Below, piece after piece: positions 12,430 to 22,719 of a DNA stretch of 64,000 nt. This DNA comes from Aphrophora alni (lineage: Eukaryota; Arthropoda; Insecta; Hemiptera; Aphrophoridae). The stretch spans positions 148,887,830 to 148,951,829 of the forward strand of contig OY740765.1 of the NCBI GenBank assembly GCA_963513935.1, in the 5' to 3' direction. The position numbers and the translations under genes were made by a program. Below the pieces are notes generated by a model. It was not told the origin of the DNA and did no database searches. It was given only the letters and a program-made list of their open reading frames with translations. Position 1 is the first letter of the stretch, and the number at the start of each line of letters is the position of its first letter.

Positions 12430-12775
12430 GTTCTTTTGGTCAAAGAAGAAAACTGTGACGAATTATTGGTTTCAGAAGATTCATTTGAAAAAGACGATTT
12501 CAAAAATCAAACAGCTGTTTTGATCAGAGAAGAGCTACGTACATATTTCTTTCTGTTAGGGAAGAATTCGGACATAGAAAATTGGGTTAAAGAAGAACAT
12601 TTTATTTGAAACAGCTGTTTCTGTCAGAGAAAAATTCTGTCGCAGATGAAAATATAACACTTTTTTTTTTTTTTTTCGATCGGAGAAGATTCGGTCATCA
12701 AATAAGAATTAGGTCAGAGAAGATTTCAGCCACGAAAGATTTGTTCACAGAAGACCACACCGGCAGGTTTACAAG
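12430..12775 (+). repeat. Degenerate purine-rich array carrying an 84-codon open frame
   Basis: Phrases of the type 'gtcagagaagattcggtc' recur with strong divergence: 'ggtcaaagaagaaaactgtg', 'atcagagaagagcta', 'gttagggaagaattcgga', 'gtcagagaaaaattctgtc', 'atcggagaagattcggtca', 'gtcagagaagatttcagcc', 'ttcacagaagaccac'. The spacing is irregular, around 30-60 bp. An open frame (12355-12609, 84 codons, E/K-rich) lies partly in this array, and its composition follows from the repeat. I recognise no domain and consider it unlikely to be a gene. A T17-like run interrupts the array near 12659. Confidence 0.55.
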
Positions 12776-13379
12776 AAGGATTTATAGAATCTATTAAAAC
12801 TTCCAAGGAGTGAGTTCTAATGTTTACAGAACTAAAATATTTGTTTAACTTTCTTTTCAGACCAAATCCGCTAAAAAATTGGAGGTTACCCCGATATCCG
12901 TGTTATAAGCATATCAGATTTGAATGTTGTGTTCACTATTATTTTCCTTCGGTAGTGTTGTTGTACACAACGAAGATCCAAATTTGTTTTATTCCAACCA
13001 TCACACATAGTTTCTAACTATAGAACGAGGAAGTGTAATAAAACAGACAATTTTAATGTTATTTGTTGCACACAGTTTAGATGCAATAATTCAGTCTGAC
13101 AAACAGTTTGAACATTGTTGGCTTTGAATGTATTTGTAAATAAATAAAGTTTTACCATAAAGCCGGCGTCGTAGACTATTACCTACTGGACGGAGGCATG
13201 TCTGGACTTGTACAAATGTGTTTTCAAACAACTTTTTATCTATCCTCTGTCTGCCGGTTTGTTTTCCCCTCTTTGATTTTTTCGCAGATTACTTTCGGGA
13301 TCTTATTAGTACCTCCAATACCAGACACTATGAGATATCCACCGATCTAACCTATTTTAGAGTTTAAAAAATCCTTGTG
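12776..13379. other. Non-coding stretch, no feature recognised
   Basis: Small open frames only. 'aataaataaagtttta' near 13139 contains a polyadenylation-type AATAAA, but no transcript can be assigned to it. Confidence 0.45.
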
Positions 13380-13990
13380 TATAAAGGTGAAAAACTTCTC
13401 GGCCATCATCGCCTTATAAAAAAAAGAAGAAAAGATGATAAAATAAGGATCTCTGGCTTCTAAATTGTCTAATAAAATCAGGTTCGGAGAGAACAAAAGT
13501 TGATTAAGAGTGACCTTATAGTATAGATGGATTTTTCTTATCGTGTAAAGGTAAAAAACCCCTCGGTAATTATCTCCTTATAAAAAAAGGAGAGAAAAAA
13601 CAAAACAAAATAAAGATCTCTTGCTCTCAAATTCTTTAATAGTGTCAGGATTGGAGAGAACAAGAGTTGGTCAAGAGTGACCTTATAAGAAAAGTGAATT
13701 TCTTTTTTGTCGTGTGAAGATGTAAATCTCTCGGCCATCAACGCCTTATAAACAAAAAAGAAGAAACGGAGATAAAATAAAGATCTCTAGCTCTCGAATA
13801 GGTACTCTAATAGTGTCAGTATCGGAGAGAACAAGAGTTGGTCAAGAGTCATCTCATAGGAAAGGTGAATTTTTTCTTGCTGTGTAAAGATGAAAAACTT
13901 CTAGGTCATCATCGCAAAGAGAGGTCACATGAAAAAGAGTTGTTGATCCAGCTAGGTACCTAGGGATTGCCACACCAGTACTTACTAAAA
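13380..13990 (+). repeat. Family B repeat, about 3.3 tandem units of ~165-170 bp plus tail
   Basis: Three successive diverged units start near 13385, 13547 and 13718, with a fourth truncated start near 13888. Each reads: 'ctcggccatcatcgcctta', an A-rich stretch, 'aaataaagatctctngctct', 'taatagtgtcagg-tcggag', 'agaacaagagttggtcaaga' and 'gtgacctTATAGgaaa-gtgaat'. After the last unit comes the tail 'gatccagctaggtacctagg', then 'gattgccacacca'. The same core and tail appear singly at 18570, 23400, 30235 (minus), 41900 and 49165 (minus), so here a normally dispersed element is tandemly reiterated. Confidence 0.8.
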
Positions 13991-14624
13991 GTAAGCTGCT
14001 GTGGGTCTAATTGGGGTAATGTGGCGTCCATATATACATAGTGTTCAAAAAATCTTTGTCGAATCTTCTCTACGTGATAAATGCATTACAAGAAACAAAA
14101 GAGTGTGTGACCTTAAACGCTTTGTTTTTCGCCTGTCCGCTATTTCACGTATTTTTTTTTTCAATAACAAGATTTAACTCCAGATCGAATAGAGATATCG
14201 ATCCCAAATTTTGCAACACGTTTTATATCATTAATTTGGTGTATGGTTTCAAAATGGCCGCCATTTAAAATGATTTGTTTCTCTACAATTTAACTTCACA
14301 AATTTGTAATGGCCGCCATTTTGAACCGTTAAGTGAAAAAATATGAGATTTTTTAAAAAACTACAAATTAATATTATAAAACGTTCTGAACAATTTTGTA
14401 TTGATATCTCTATTTGTTCTGAAGTTATATTTTATTATAGAAACATAAAATGACGGACAGGCAGAAAAGTAAGCATTTTAAGGCATGTATTTATATAAAC
14501 TTTTAAATTTCTTTTGATGTCCTCTATTACCTCTTGAAGTTTAACAAAATATTTTATGAACATTCTGTATAATATAGATGGATATTCAGAAATACCAAAG
14601 CGGCTTCTTTATTGCACTTATTTG
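13991..14624. other. Non-coding stretch with GGCCGCCATTTT palindromic patches
   Basis: AATGGCCGCCATTT-type palindromes occur at about 14252-14265 and 14309-14325. 'gccgtcatattgg' and 'aaaatggcggcaa' near 37045-37075 are similar, suggesting a shared old inverted-repeat element. No gene recognised. Confidence 0.45.
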
Positions 14625-14626
14625 TA

Positions 14627-15543
14627 CAGTGTGTCCCACGATGAGGTACACGCTTTTAATTATCTATTAATTGCTTATTCCTCATCCGATTCTTTTGAAA
14701 CTTTACATACATTTGAATAAAGCTACCAAAAATGTATTCTGTAAATTTCAACAGACTGGTGTTTATAGAAACAAAATAGCAACAAATAAAGTACAGTTTT
14801 TGTTACGTTTGGAGAAAAACGTATGTCTTATTGCTACAAACATAATTTGATACAAACACAATTTCCTTTTAAAACAAAATAAAAATTATTATTATTTTTT
14901 AAAACCAATGCAAATATAATTAAAGAATTTATTTATTTATTCAAACTGAAACCCATCCACAGTGACACACACTGATAACAAAGTCTAACAAATGACTCAT
15001 ACGCCCTTGTAAAGTAATTATGTGAGATACGAAGAAGTTCCTCTTCGATAACGCTCTTCAAATCCTTATCATTGTTGAAACTATAAGTGTACACTTGCTC
15101 CTTTAAATCTCTCCTTAAAGTCGCACACAGTTAAATCAGGAGACTGGTGTAACCAATCTAAAAACTGACATTTACGACCAATCCAACGCCCTTGAAGATT
15201 GTTTGACTGAATTTACATAGTGGTGTGAAGCACCATCTTGTTGAAAAATACCTTGGCCCATTTGCGGAATCGCTTCTTAAATCGAATAGCTCTTTTTAAT
15301 TAGAATTGAACAGGTGTTCCACAATTAAACTTGCAAGAGTAAAAAGCATGAAAGTATAGAGGCATAGGTTTTTTTTTCTTTTGTTCCCGCCAGTTTGTTT
15401 CTGTAAACATAGGTTTTTTTGAAATTTTTAGACAATATTTTTGGTAACTTTATTAAAAAGTATGTAAAGTTTCAAAAGAATCGGTTGAGGAATAAGCAAT
15501 TAATAGAAAATCAAAACTTATACCTCTTCGTGGGGACACACTG
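14627..15543. mobile_element. Tc1/mariner-like DNA transposon remnant (917 bp) with ~150-bp terminal inverted repeats
   Basis: The left end is CAGTGTGTCCCACGATGAGG and the right end, reverse complemented, begins CAGTGTGTCCCCACGAAGAG. The similarity continues for about 150 bp on each side (left to about 14778, right from about 15395), through 'ctattaattgcttattcctc' and 'cttttgaaactttacatac'. The target dinucleotide TA flanks both ends (14625-14626 and 15544-15545), as expected for IS630/Tc1/mariner elements. The interior holds a decayed 3' part of a transposase on the minus strand. The element is internally deleted: autonomous relatives need about 1 kb of coding sequence, and only about 350 bp remains. 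Confidence 0.85.
14925..15275 (-). pseudogene. IS630/Tc1-like transposase fragment, C-terminal half, frameshifted
   Basis: Minus-strand translation gives IFQQDGASHHYVNSVKQ (about 15270-15215), then after a frame change LQGRWIGRKCQFLDWLHQ and SPDLTVCDF (about 15210-15120), and near the end QCVSLWMGFSLNK (about 14990-14935). FQQDGAxxHY and SPDLTxxDF are the motifs around the second and third catalytic acidic residues in the arthropod IS630/Tc1-like family whose members carry WIGRRGP between them. The N-terminal half, with the first catalytic Asp, is absent. Frameshifts and a stop after ALDWS show that it is dead. It lies inside the TIR-bounded element at 14627-15543. Confidence 0.8.
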
Positions 15544-15545
15544 TA

Positions 15546-17404
15546 TAACAAGAATATAAATATATAAAAGTATTTCCTACTTTGTTTTCTTGTTTCAATA
15601 TATTTTAAATAGAAAAATCTTATTTCAAGAAGTAAAAAGTATATATTATTGAAATAATAGTGACTTAAGTATATGGTTTCTCAAAAAGAAGAACATTTAC
15701 TCAAGTAATAGATAAAAACATAAGTAAATTTTATTAATTACGGCTCCTGTCTTTGCCACACAAAAAAAAGAGAGTACAGATATTTGGTTATATAGAATAC
15801 AGATTTTAAATTATAAATTCATCTAACAAAACAGCTAATTATTTCAAACCACATGTAATTTTACGATGGGAAATGATATTTTTATCTTAAAAGTAGTCCA
15901 CTTGGTTGTCCTGACCTGAGATAAGGTGATGAGCAAACTCAATATTTATCTAAATTTGTATATTTAGTTCACGATTGGAATTTTGATTAACTTTAAAGAT
16001 ACATGTAAATTTATCACAACTTTCAAAATTTTGACTGTGATTATTACATGTACAGAAACTTTCATCTCGTCATTTTGTATACTGCATCGATGTTTAGTCA
16101 TTCTAGTTCTTAAACTGATTTGAACTGTTCGTTTTTCATACAATTTGCACAATTTCTTAGATTAAATTTCGAAAATTTTAAATAATACTACCGAATATCA
16201 CATATATGATAGAATATTTAGTGTGTTTCTTTATAAATAGAATACATTCTTTGACACAAGAATGGTTTTTAAAAAGGTATAACTGTTTTGAAAATAGTGT
16301 TCATTTTATTTATACCCGGATAATAGTGCGTAGTGTAGAGCACAGTAAACTACGTCGTTTTGAAAGTCGTTTAACCATCAAGTTTGGTTTGGAATTTAGT
16401 TGCAGTTAACCGTAATTTGTATCCTTGGATGATCTTTTTCCCGCACAAATTTCAGGTTAACAAATCACTCAAAGATAAAGCTCATTGATTAGTGTCTTTA
16501 TCAGCACACTTCAGATACACCTAGATACATAGATAAAACGCTCTTTAATTTGAAATAGTGAAACAATAATCGTATTGGTTACTGTTACATGTTTTTAAGT
16601 CTAGAAGAAGAAGATACAACCGTTAAAATATTTCCGTTGAAGACAACGACCTGAAGAGTGTAGAAAACGTTTTTAAACTGGAGTTCAACCTCTCCAGCGA
16701 ATTATTATTTTGAATAATAACCTTAAACTTGCTTTCATAACCACACAGAAATTTTAAGATGTATTCGGGAAAATAAAAATGCGCGTGTACAAAACGCTAA
16801 TTAGAATAATTTTCTGGCATAGGAGCGAAAACTCGACACTCACGCAAGCAATAGAGAATATCCTTGATCCTTTCGAAAGAGTAATTTTAAGAAGAACCTT
16901 GACGTGTTTTATGTCAGTTAGAACATTATTCGAAGCCTTATTACCTGCAGTAGGTAAGATTGTAATATCTAATTTCGAATACCGCTGTAGAATTCAAACC
17001 TACACCGAAAATTATTTTAGTAGAACAAAAATTCAAAGATATGAAAATTTTCCATTTCATTTTAGAAAATGGTAACATGTTAAACCCAGGGGTGAATGTA
17101 ATACATTTCTATATAACTAACGTCTATAGGAATCTGGAAAATTCCAACATTCTTTCTAGTAAGTTTCCGACAAGTTTCTAACAAATCGCAATTAGTTGAT
17201 AGTTCTATATTTAATTCGGTGGAGATAAAAAAAAATCCGTATAAAAACTAATCAAGAAATCAATCCAAATGAAATGATAAATTTGGGTAAATTATAAGGA
17301 TGAAGATGGGTGGAGAATAATGAGTTGTGTGATATCTTGATGACACACCTATCTCGATCATAATTGAAATTCGAAAGCTTCAATAGTGAGGTCACATATC
17401 GGGT
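15546..17404. other. AT-rich non-coding stretch
   Basis: Contains a 98-codon open frame at 16779-17075 on the plus strand (MRVYKTLIRIIFWHRSENST...). I recognise no domain in it and it has no supporting context. The preceding stretch (about 16615-16720) includes 'acgacctgaagagtgtagaa', reminiscent of retroelement terminal repeats but not decisive. Confidence 0.45.
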
Positions 17405-17551
17405 GTGGAAGATGAGCGAATGCCAAAAAAGGTACTGCTCGGACGTGCTGAATTCAGGCGACCTGTGGGTCAGCCACGGAAGAGATGGATGGATTCAATT
17501 GATACCCGCAGCAAGGAGATACTCAATATAAGGAAGGACGGTATGCCGTAA
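17405..17551 (+). pseudogene. Non-LTR retrotransposon C-terminal tail fragment
   Basis: Plus-strand translation reads VEDERMPKKVLLGRAEFRRP, then VGQPRKRWMDSIDTRSKEIL, then NIRKDGMP and a stop at 17549-17551. The pattern GH..RMxDxRxPKKVL...GxRPxGRPRKRWxD is the well-known C-terminal tail of reverse transcriptases from RTE/CR1-type non-LTR elements in animals. About 48 codons are intact. The RT domain that should precede it is missing, so this is a 5'-truncated or eroded fossil. The exact clade cannot be set from this length. Confidence 0.75.
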
Positions 17552-18569
17552 TCGTGACGGTTACGATTACGGAGAATGATCATTTACTACGACTTGAGTC
17601 ATGGGAAAATATTTGTTCAAAATTAAAACCAAGGTAACAGCTTAAGTACTTCCGTAATATAGAGCGGTTTCATAGTTCTACTCTTTGATCTCTGTGATAG
17701 TGCGTACCCTGATAATAAGAACATGATGCCTTTTATAGCTCTTGAGGTAAGTTTACCTCAGCTTGTTCTAATTAACATAAAAAGGATAGCGTCATCTACT
17801 CCCCTTAACCTAATAAATCTAAAGGGTAGGGTATTGGAGTATAGAACGCTTAACCAGTAAGCCTATGGAATAACATTAACCTTACCTTAGTTGCGACATT
17901 AAGGTACAATTTGCATTGTTCGCACAGTCTCGTAGAATGAAATACAATGAAGAGTTTATCCTTGGTAAGTTTTGAGAAACTAATATAATAATTTAATTTT
18001 TAGATTTGCGTGATATTTCAGTTTTGGATTCAGTACTAGTCGAGAAAATTGTTAAAAAATATTTCGGAACCCGGGTAAGTAAGTGAGGATTTCTTAGAAA
18101 TTGTTTTGCGGGTATTATATTTGTTATTTTTTTAATTCAATTATTTGACAAAGGGAATTGAGCATTTGACATTTCGTTTATTTGGAAACGCGTGTCTTAG
18201 TTGTTATTAATGAGGGTTTCTCGCTTAAGTCGAACGATTTATATGTACATGGTTTTTGAATTTTATTTTTCTGTTTAAACTCTAAACAGTTGCAAGGTTC
18301 AGTAGTATCTACACTGTGTGTGAAGTATTAAATATAATGCTATGAAGAAGGCATAACGAGCCGCCTTAAATAAAAACTTCAAATACAAAATTAAATTTTT
18401 TTAATGTTTTCTGGAACTTACTCACTACTTTTGTTATAATTTATATTATTTAAAAACTTTTGAACATTGGTAAGTTTACAAAAATATCAAATAATTTAAA
18501 TTAGAGATTTCTCTAATATTTTATATACCATTCATGTAAGGAATATACATTTTAATTTTCTTGTTGATT
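17552..18569. other. Non-coding stretch, no gene recognised
   Basis: AT-rich with scattered unique-looking sequence. No open frame worth annotating. Confidence 0.45.
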
Positions 18570-18740
18570 AAAGGGGGAAAATCGCCCGGTCATCATCGCC
18601 TAATAAAAAAATAAAAAAATTGAAAATAACATACAATAAAAATCTTAGCTCTCAAATATTCTAATGGCCTCAGAGTTGAAGATAACAAGATTTGGTCAAG
18701 AGAGACCTGATAGGAAAAATGTACAAGAAGAAACTAACAG
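18570..18740 (+). repeat. Family B repeat, single copy
   Basis: Matches the 13.4-kb units: 'cccggtcatcatcgcctaat', an A-rich stretch, 'aaaaatcttagctctcaaat', 'attctaatggcctcag', 'gatttggtcaagagagacct' and 'gataggaaaaatg'. Diverged, single copy. A 67-codon open frame running through it (18664-18867) is a by-product. Confidence 0.65.
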
Positions 18741-20322
18741 AATGGAATTATCTTTATTTAAGAGCGAGGTTAGGGTTATTAACCCCTCTCACTACCCAAC
18801 CCCAACAAGTATAAAAATAATGTTACACTTCAAAAATATAATTAAAAGTACATTGATTTACAAATAGTAACAATAAAAGTATAAGAAAATCACAATAACG
18901 AAATTATATGAAAAATAATACAAGCACTAATACATACATATACAATATATACATTAATATAAAAACAATATAATTAATTATCTTTTTGTGATCATTCAAA
19001 ACATGAATTCATACAAATAATATAGACAAACTACTTACACCTCATAACTGTGATGGATTATCCATTTTATCCATAAAAATAAGATTTTTATCAGTTTTAA
19101 AAAACGGACGCGGCTGTCGATTGTCTAATTGCATCTGGGAGTGATTTTCATAAACGACAAGCGGATACAGTAAAAGATTTATCATACATTACAGTACGGT
19201 GCGGCGGTACACCAAGAGTAGTAGAGCCTCTTCTTGTGCTCATTGCACTTATACCAGATAACTAATCAAAGACTACATGAAATAGGAGTAGATCGAGGTG
19301 GATTACTTGGGATTGACACGAGCGTACTATCTACAGGTAAGCCTTTGATGGAGTGATATATATGCGTCACTGTCATTGGAGGAAAAATATAAACAATAGT
19401 TGGATTGTTTACTCTTCCAACGATTCGGATACTGGTTACTGAACCCACAGTGGTGGGGCTAACGGTAAGTTTTCAGTTAAAACTCGTGAACATTGCAGAG
19501 TGTATATACGTTTATTATGTGTACAACCAATGTGATCCCAATGAATAGTAAATCACAATAAAAGAACCAAACCACCCATAAAACATTTAACTTGTATCAT
19601 TTCTCTCTGTCAGTAGTTTAGAGTAACTGTGATATTATTTACTGTAACTTTTTGGTCAGTGGATATTGTTGTTACGTTAAGACAATAGGACATTTGATTT
19701 ACAAGAACAATTTATTAAATGTGTAAAATATCCAAGAAACTAGGTTTATTGTTCAACAACGGTTATTAGAAAATTAATGTTCGGAAATAATTGGCAAATA
19801 AGCGGAAAAAAATCTTGCTCTCTGTTATTAAAAATCCGATATCGATGTTTATAGGATAAACGTAGCCACGAAAGAACCTCATTCAAACTATTGTATGTTT
19901 TGTTTTTAATACCATTTTAAAAACACAAATCTGAGCATATAAAACCCTCCATATATAATAAACCTAATAAATGGAACAGTACTAAAAGTAGTTCGTTATC
20001 ATAAACTGTCATAAAAATAATTAAATAAATAATTTTTAAAAATAAATAATTACCATAACATGTTACAAGGCTGTAAGGAGACCTTGCAACAAGTTAACAT
20101 GATGTACTATTGCAAAATACAATAAACAACAGTTTAAAATATTACAGGGCTGTAAATGGTCCCCACAACGCACTAACAAGGTTAACATAATATAAAGACA
20201 ATAATTATAATATTACCGGATCCTGCACTAATCAAAACAAAAAAAATAGATTATATCGAACATTTTCAGACGACGCAAAAAGGACAATACCCGATCAAGG
20301 ATCTAAACAATATCCCCCAACA
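18741..20322. other. Non-coding stretch with fragments of families A and B
   Basis: At 19262-19330 'actacatgaaataggagtag' and 'attgacacgagcgtac' resemble the family B tail followed by the family A GACACGAGCGTA motif, suggesting nested or joined fragments. Around 19085-19260 a GC-richer patch ('gtacggtgcggcggtacacc') was not recognised. The rest is AT-rich. Confidence 0.45.
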
Positions 20323-20830
20323 TCACCTGAATAGAATTGGGTAGGACAAATGTCCCACCACACCTCTTAGAACAACACAGTTTATGAGCATGCGCTTAAT
20401 AGACAATACACCTTGACAAAATCGGCATTGCGGAGGATTCCCGTGTTCCATCAGAAATCCATGAGTGATCATGGAATGACCGATAAAAACACGGGTAATC
20501 ACTACTTCATCTCGACGGCTGATATGTGTGGATGTATTCCACGGTCGGACAGTGTCTTTTACTTCCCTCAGTTTATTTGATACTATAGTGTCCATGCTTC
20601 CTCACATTGCCTATGCAAAACCAATTTAACAGACGATATAGCCAGATGCTTTAACACGATGCGTGACTGGCATCTGAGTTGTAGCTTCCTTTGCTGCTTC
20701 GTCAGCTTTTGTGTTTCCCGAAATCACACAACACGTTGGGAAATTGTTGTTCACCCCACTGTGATTATCGCCACAGTGGTCTTGGACATTTGATATTGTA
20801 TTTAATACTTTGTAGAACGGACGTAATTCG
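20323..20830 (-). pseudogene. Non-LTR retrotransposon fragment: RNase H end plus C-terminal zinc-knuckle region
   Basis: Minus strand. The segment around 20735-20635 translates to SGNTKADEAAKEATTQMPVT, the conserved end of a retroelement RNase H domain (GNxKADEAAKEA, with its catalytic Asp). A few stops follow. Then an open 90-codon stretch (20595-20323) contains ITRVFIGHSMITHGFLMEHG and NPPQCRFCQGVLSIKRMLIN, which matches the R.GHxxLTHGxLL...PPxCxxCxxxLTVxHILxxC tail seen in insect Jockey/I-type elements. The final His/Cys of the knuckle is changed (NC rather than H...C). Stops between the two parts and the lack of RT upstream show it is a dead 3' fragment. Confidence 0.8.
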
Positions 20831-21654
20831 TTGTCGAAGCATCTGTGTACATGTTTTCTAAGCGTAACGTAACTGTTTTAAGTGTCCGCTATTTTTAAAC
20901 CGTAAAACAATTTTAAATAAACTTTTGTATACACTGTTTGGGTAAGTTACACAGAAATATATTGTTCAAGTTCATAACTATTGGAATGACCGTTTAACTG
21001 TGTAACAATACACAAACAGAGAATTAATGCAAAATGGTCGAGTTAAAACAGAAGCTCGCTTCGCTTGGTTTACACAATAAATGTTATTTGTTCACCAAAA
21101 ATAAAATACCCGGCTTAACACAAGTTAAACAAATAAAACAATTTTCATGCATGTAATACTGAAATACGAATGATAAAAGTTTATACATCATTTATTTTAA
21201 TACCTGTGGTGATGGGGGAAGGGGGGGGGTAATTTATTCCTGTCCAGGTTACATAATTAATATATTAAAATATTTATTCTACTATTTATCAACTCTCTGT
21301 TATTCACAATGGGGGATTTCTGCTAATCTGGACATTTAGATAGGGACGGTTTTCATGAGTACGGGGAGGGGGAGGGGTGATATGTGACAGATGATTTTGG
21401 TATTGAATCATTTGATTTTGTATTATATTTCAAATATTTTAGATTATTTTAACATTTGTAGCGCTGTATTTATTATGATAATTTATATTTCTGCTATGAC
21501 GGACATAATTAATTCTACTGTGTCTCTCCTTGTATTGTTTTAAAATCTTCATCACTTTTCGGATAAACTACATTATTTAAAAAAAAATGTATTTGGGTGC
21601 TCTGTAAAGTGATATAATTAAAGAGTACGTAAATTGTTTTTGAAAATACGAGTT
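20831..21654. other. AT-rich non-coding stretch with G-runs
   Basis: A G9 run at 21221-21229 and a GGGGAGGGGGAGGGG-type patch near 21362-21376. No gene recognised. Confidence 0.45.
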
Positions 21655-22620
21655 TGGTAACGTCACCACCAAGGTAACTGGTTCACCTGACTAGTTTCCC
21701 ACAACTTACACGGCACACCCTGCCAACACTCACCCAACACTCACAGGCATCATTCCCCGGCCTTAAACGGCTCTGCTTCGGCCAATCTCACATTACAAGC
21801 CCCGCACACGCTACTTGTCTCTGATTGGCCGACAACTCACGTCGAGCATCTAAAAGTCCGCGGCCACAACAATGGCAATCCGCGACAAAACTCCGAACCA
21901 ATCTCACACACATCGCACGTCGAGATTGGTTCGCTTCTCGGAAAACTTAACAATGGGCAGCTCATTGTCTAGGATCGACCAATCTTAGGCAAGCTAAGCT
22001 ACAAGCTAGCAGAGCCAAAATTGTATAAGTACCCATTTCAAAATGACAAATTCAACACCTCTCCCCCGGAAGACCCAGCAGTAACAACACATCTCCTCCG
22101 GGAGACCCAGCAGCACGAACACTACTCCTCCGGGAGACCTGCAGTGGACAACAAAACACACATCAATCAGGATACCAACTGGCAACACATCTCCAGCAAA
22201 CATCATCACACATCACTTCTCGACACCTTCACAACACTTCTCCTGATGCGAGATTCACAGGGACCATCTCTCCCACGGTCTTCGGACGCAAGACCAAGAG
22301 ACCACTCACATCACACACCAAGAACACCACTCAAGCGACCAGTCGCCTTCACTGGCCCACACGCTCTTCACATACTCAAGCTCACCCACACACTTTTGCT
22401 GTCACCTGCTGCATACCAACTGCTGTATTAAACCTCATACATGTTTTAGATTCATTCTTTCAACACCTGACTCCTGCTCTCACTCCACTGATAGACTCAC
22501 CCCGTAGCCTCCCGTATGAGAAATTAAACGGAGAAATTCGGGCAAAGGCAGCATCTTCTCCACACTAGTCGCCTCCTGAAAAGGAAATCGTCGGTACTTT
22601 GGCGCCGGCGATGGTGGGTG
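21655..22620 (+). mobile_element. Candidate LTR-like GC-rich unit
   Basis: This block stands out sharply from its AT-rich flanks by base composition. It has a promoter-like 5' third (five CCAAT boxes and a TATA-like box, annotated separately). Three imperfect copies of a ~33-bp repeat, 'ctcctccgggagacccagca', lie at about 22058-22140. ATTAAA occurs at 22425-22430. At 22600 TGGCGCCGGCG resembles the TGGCGCC start of primer-binding sites used by many Gypsy-type LTR elements. One reading is a solo or truncated LTR (about 21655-22598) followed by a primer-binding site. Against this, the right edge does not end in a clear CA, no second LTR is in the window, and I see no gag or pol. A 136-codon open frame (22021-22431) has no recognised domain and is Thr/His/Pro/Ser-rich, as expected from the base composition. 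Confidence 0.35.
21782..22030 (+). promoter_or_regulatory. CCAAT-box cluster with TATA-like box
   Basis: CCAAT on the plus strand at 21782-21786, 21898-21902 and 21979-21983; on the minus strand (ATTGG) at 21824-21828 and 21925-21929. Two of them form a perfect 12-bp inverted repeat, CGAACCAATCTC (21894-21905) and GAGATTGGTTCG (21923-21934). TATAAGT follows at 22024-22030, about 40 bp after the last CCAAT. This spacing fits an RNA polymerase II core promoter firing to the right, with a start near 22050. What it would transcribe is unclear; an LTR U3 region is one possibility. Confidence 0.5.
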
Positions 22621-22663
22621 GAACCCAGATGCATACCTCTCCTTACCTAACCTAAGACCGAGT

Positions 22664-22719
22664 GGCCCTTTTCAGGGCCAGAAACTAGGTTCCTTCCGGC
22701 TAGGGCCCTTTTCAGAGCT
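22664..22719 (+). promoter_or_regulatory. Two histone-type 3' stem-loop motifs, 40 bp apart
   Basis: GGCCCTTTTCAGGGCC at 22664-22679 fits the replication-dependent histone mRNA stem-loop exactly: a 6-bp stem, a 4-base TTTC loop, and a following A. A second, GGCCCTTTTCAGAGCT (22704-22719), has one mismatch and one G-U in the stem and is followed by ACCAAGAGTG, which resembles the canonical ACCA plus a purine-rich downstream element. No histone coding sequence precedes them. They could be relics of histone gene 3' ends, co-opted sequences in a mobile element, or chance. Confidence 0.45.

Noticed and set aside
16779..17075. 98-codon open frame, considered as a small gene
   Set aside because: No recognisable domain, no promoter or splice context, and low-complexity AT-driven composition; frames of this length are expected by chance in 64 kb.
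22021..22431. 136-codon open frame, the longest in the window
   Set aside because: It lies in GC-rich, C-skewed DNA that suppresses stop codons. It is Thr/Ser/His/Pro-rich and without any known domain, and its start ATG would lie within the TATA-like/start-site region. A transcript may exist but coding is unsupported.
22640..22655. Telomere-like CCTAACCTAAG
   Set aside because: Only two copies of CCTAA, far too short to indicate an interstitial telomere repeat.
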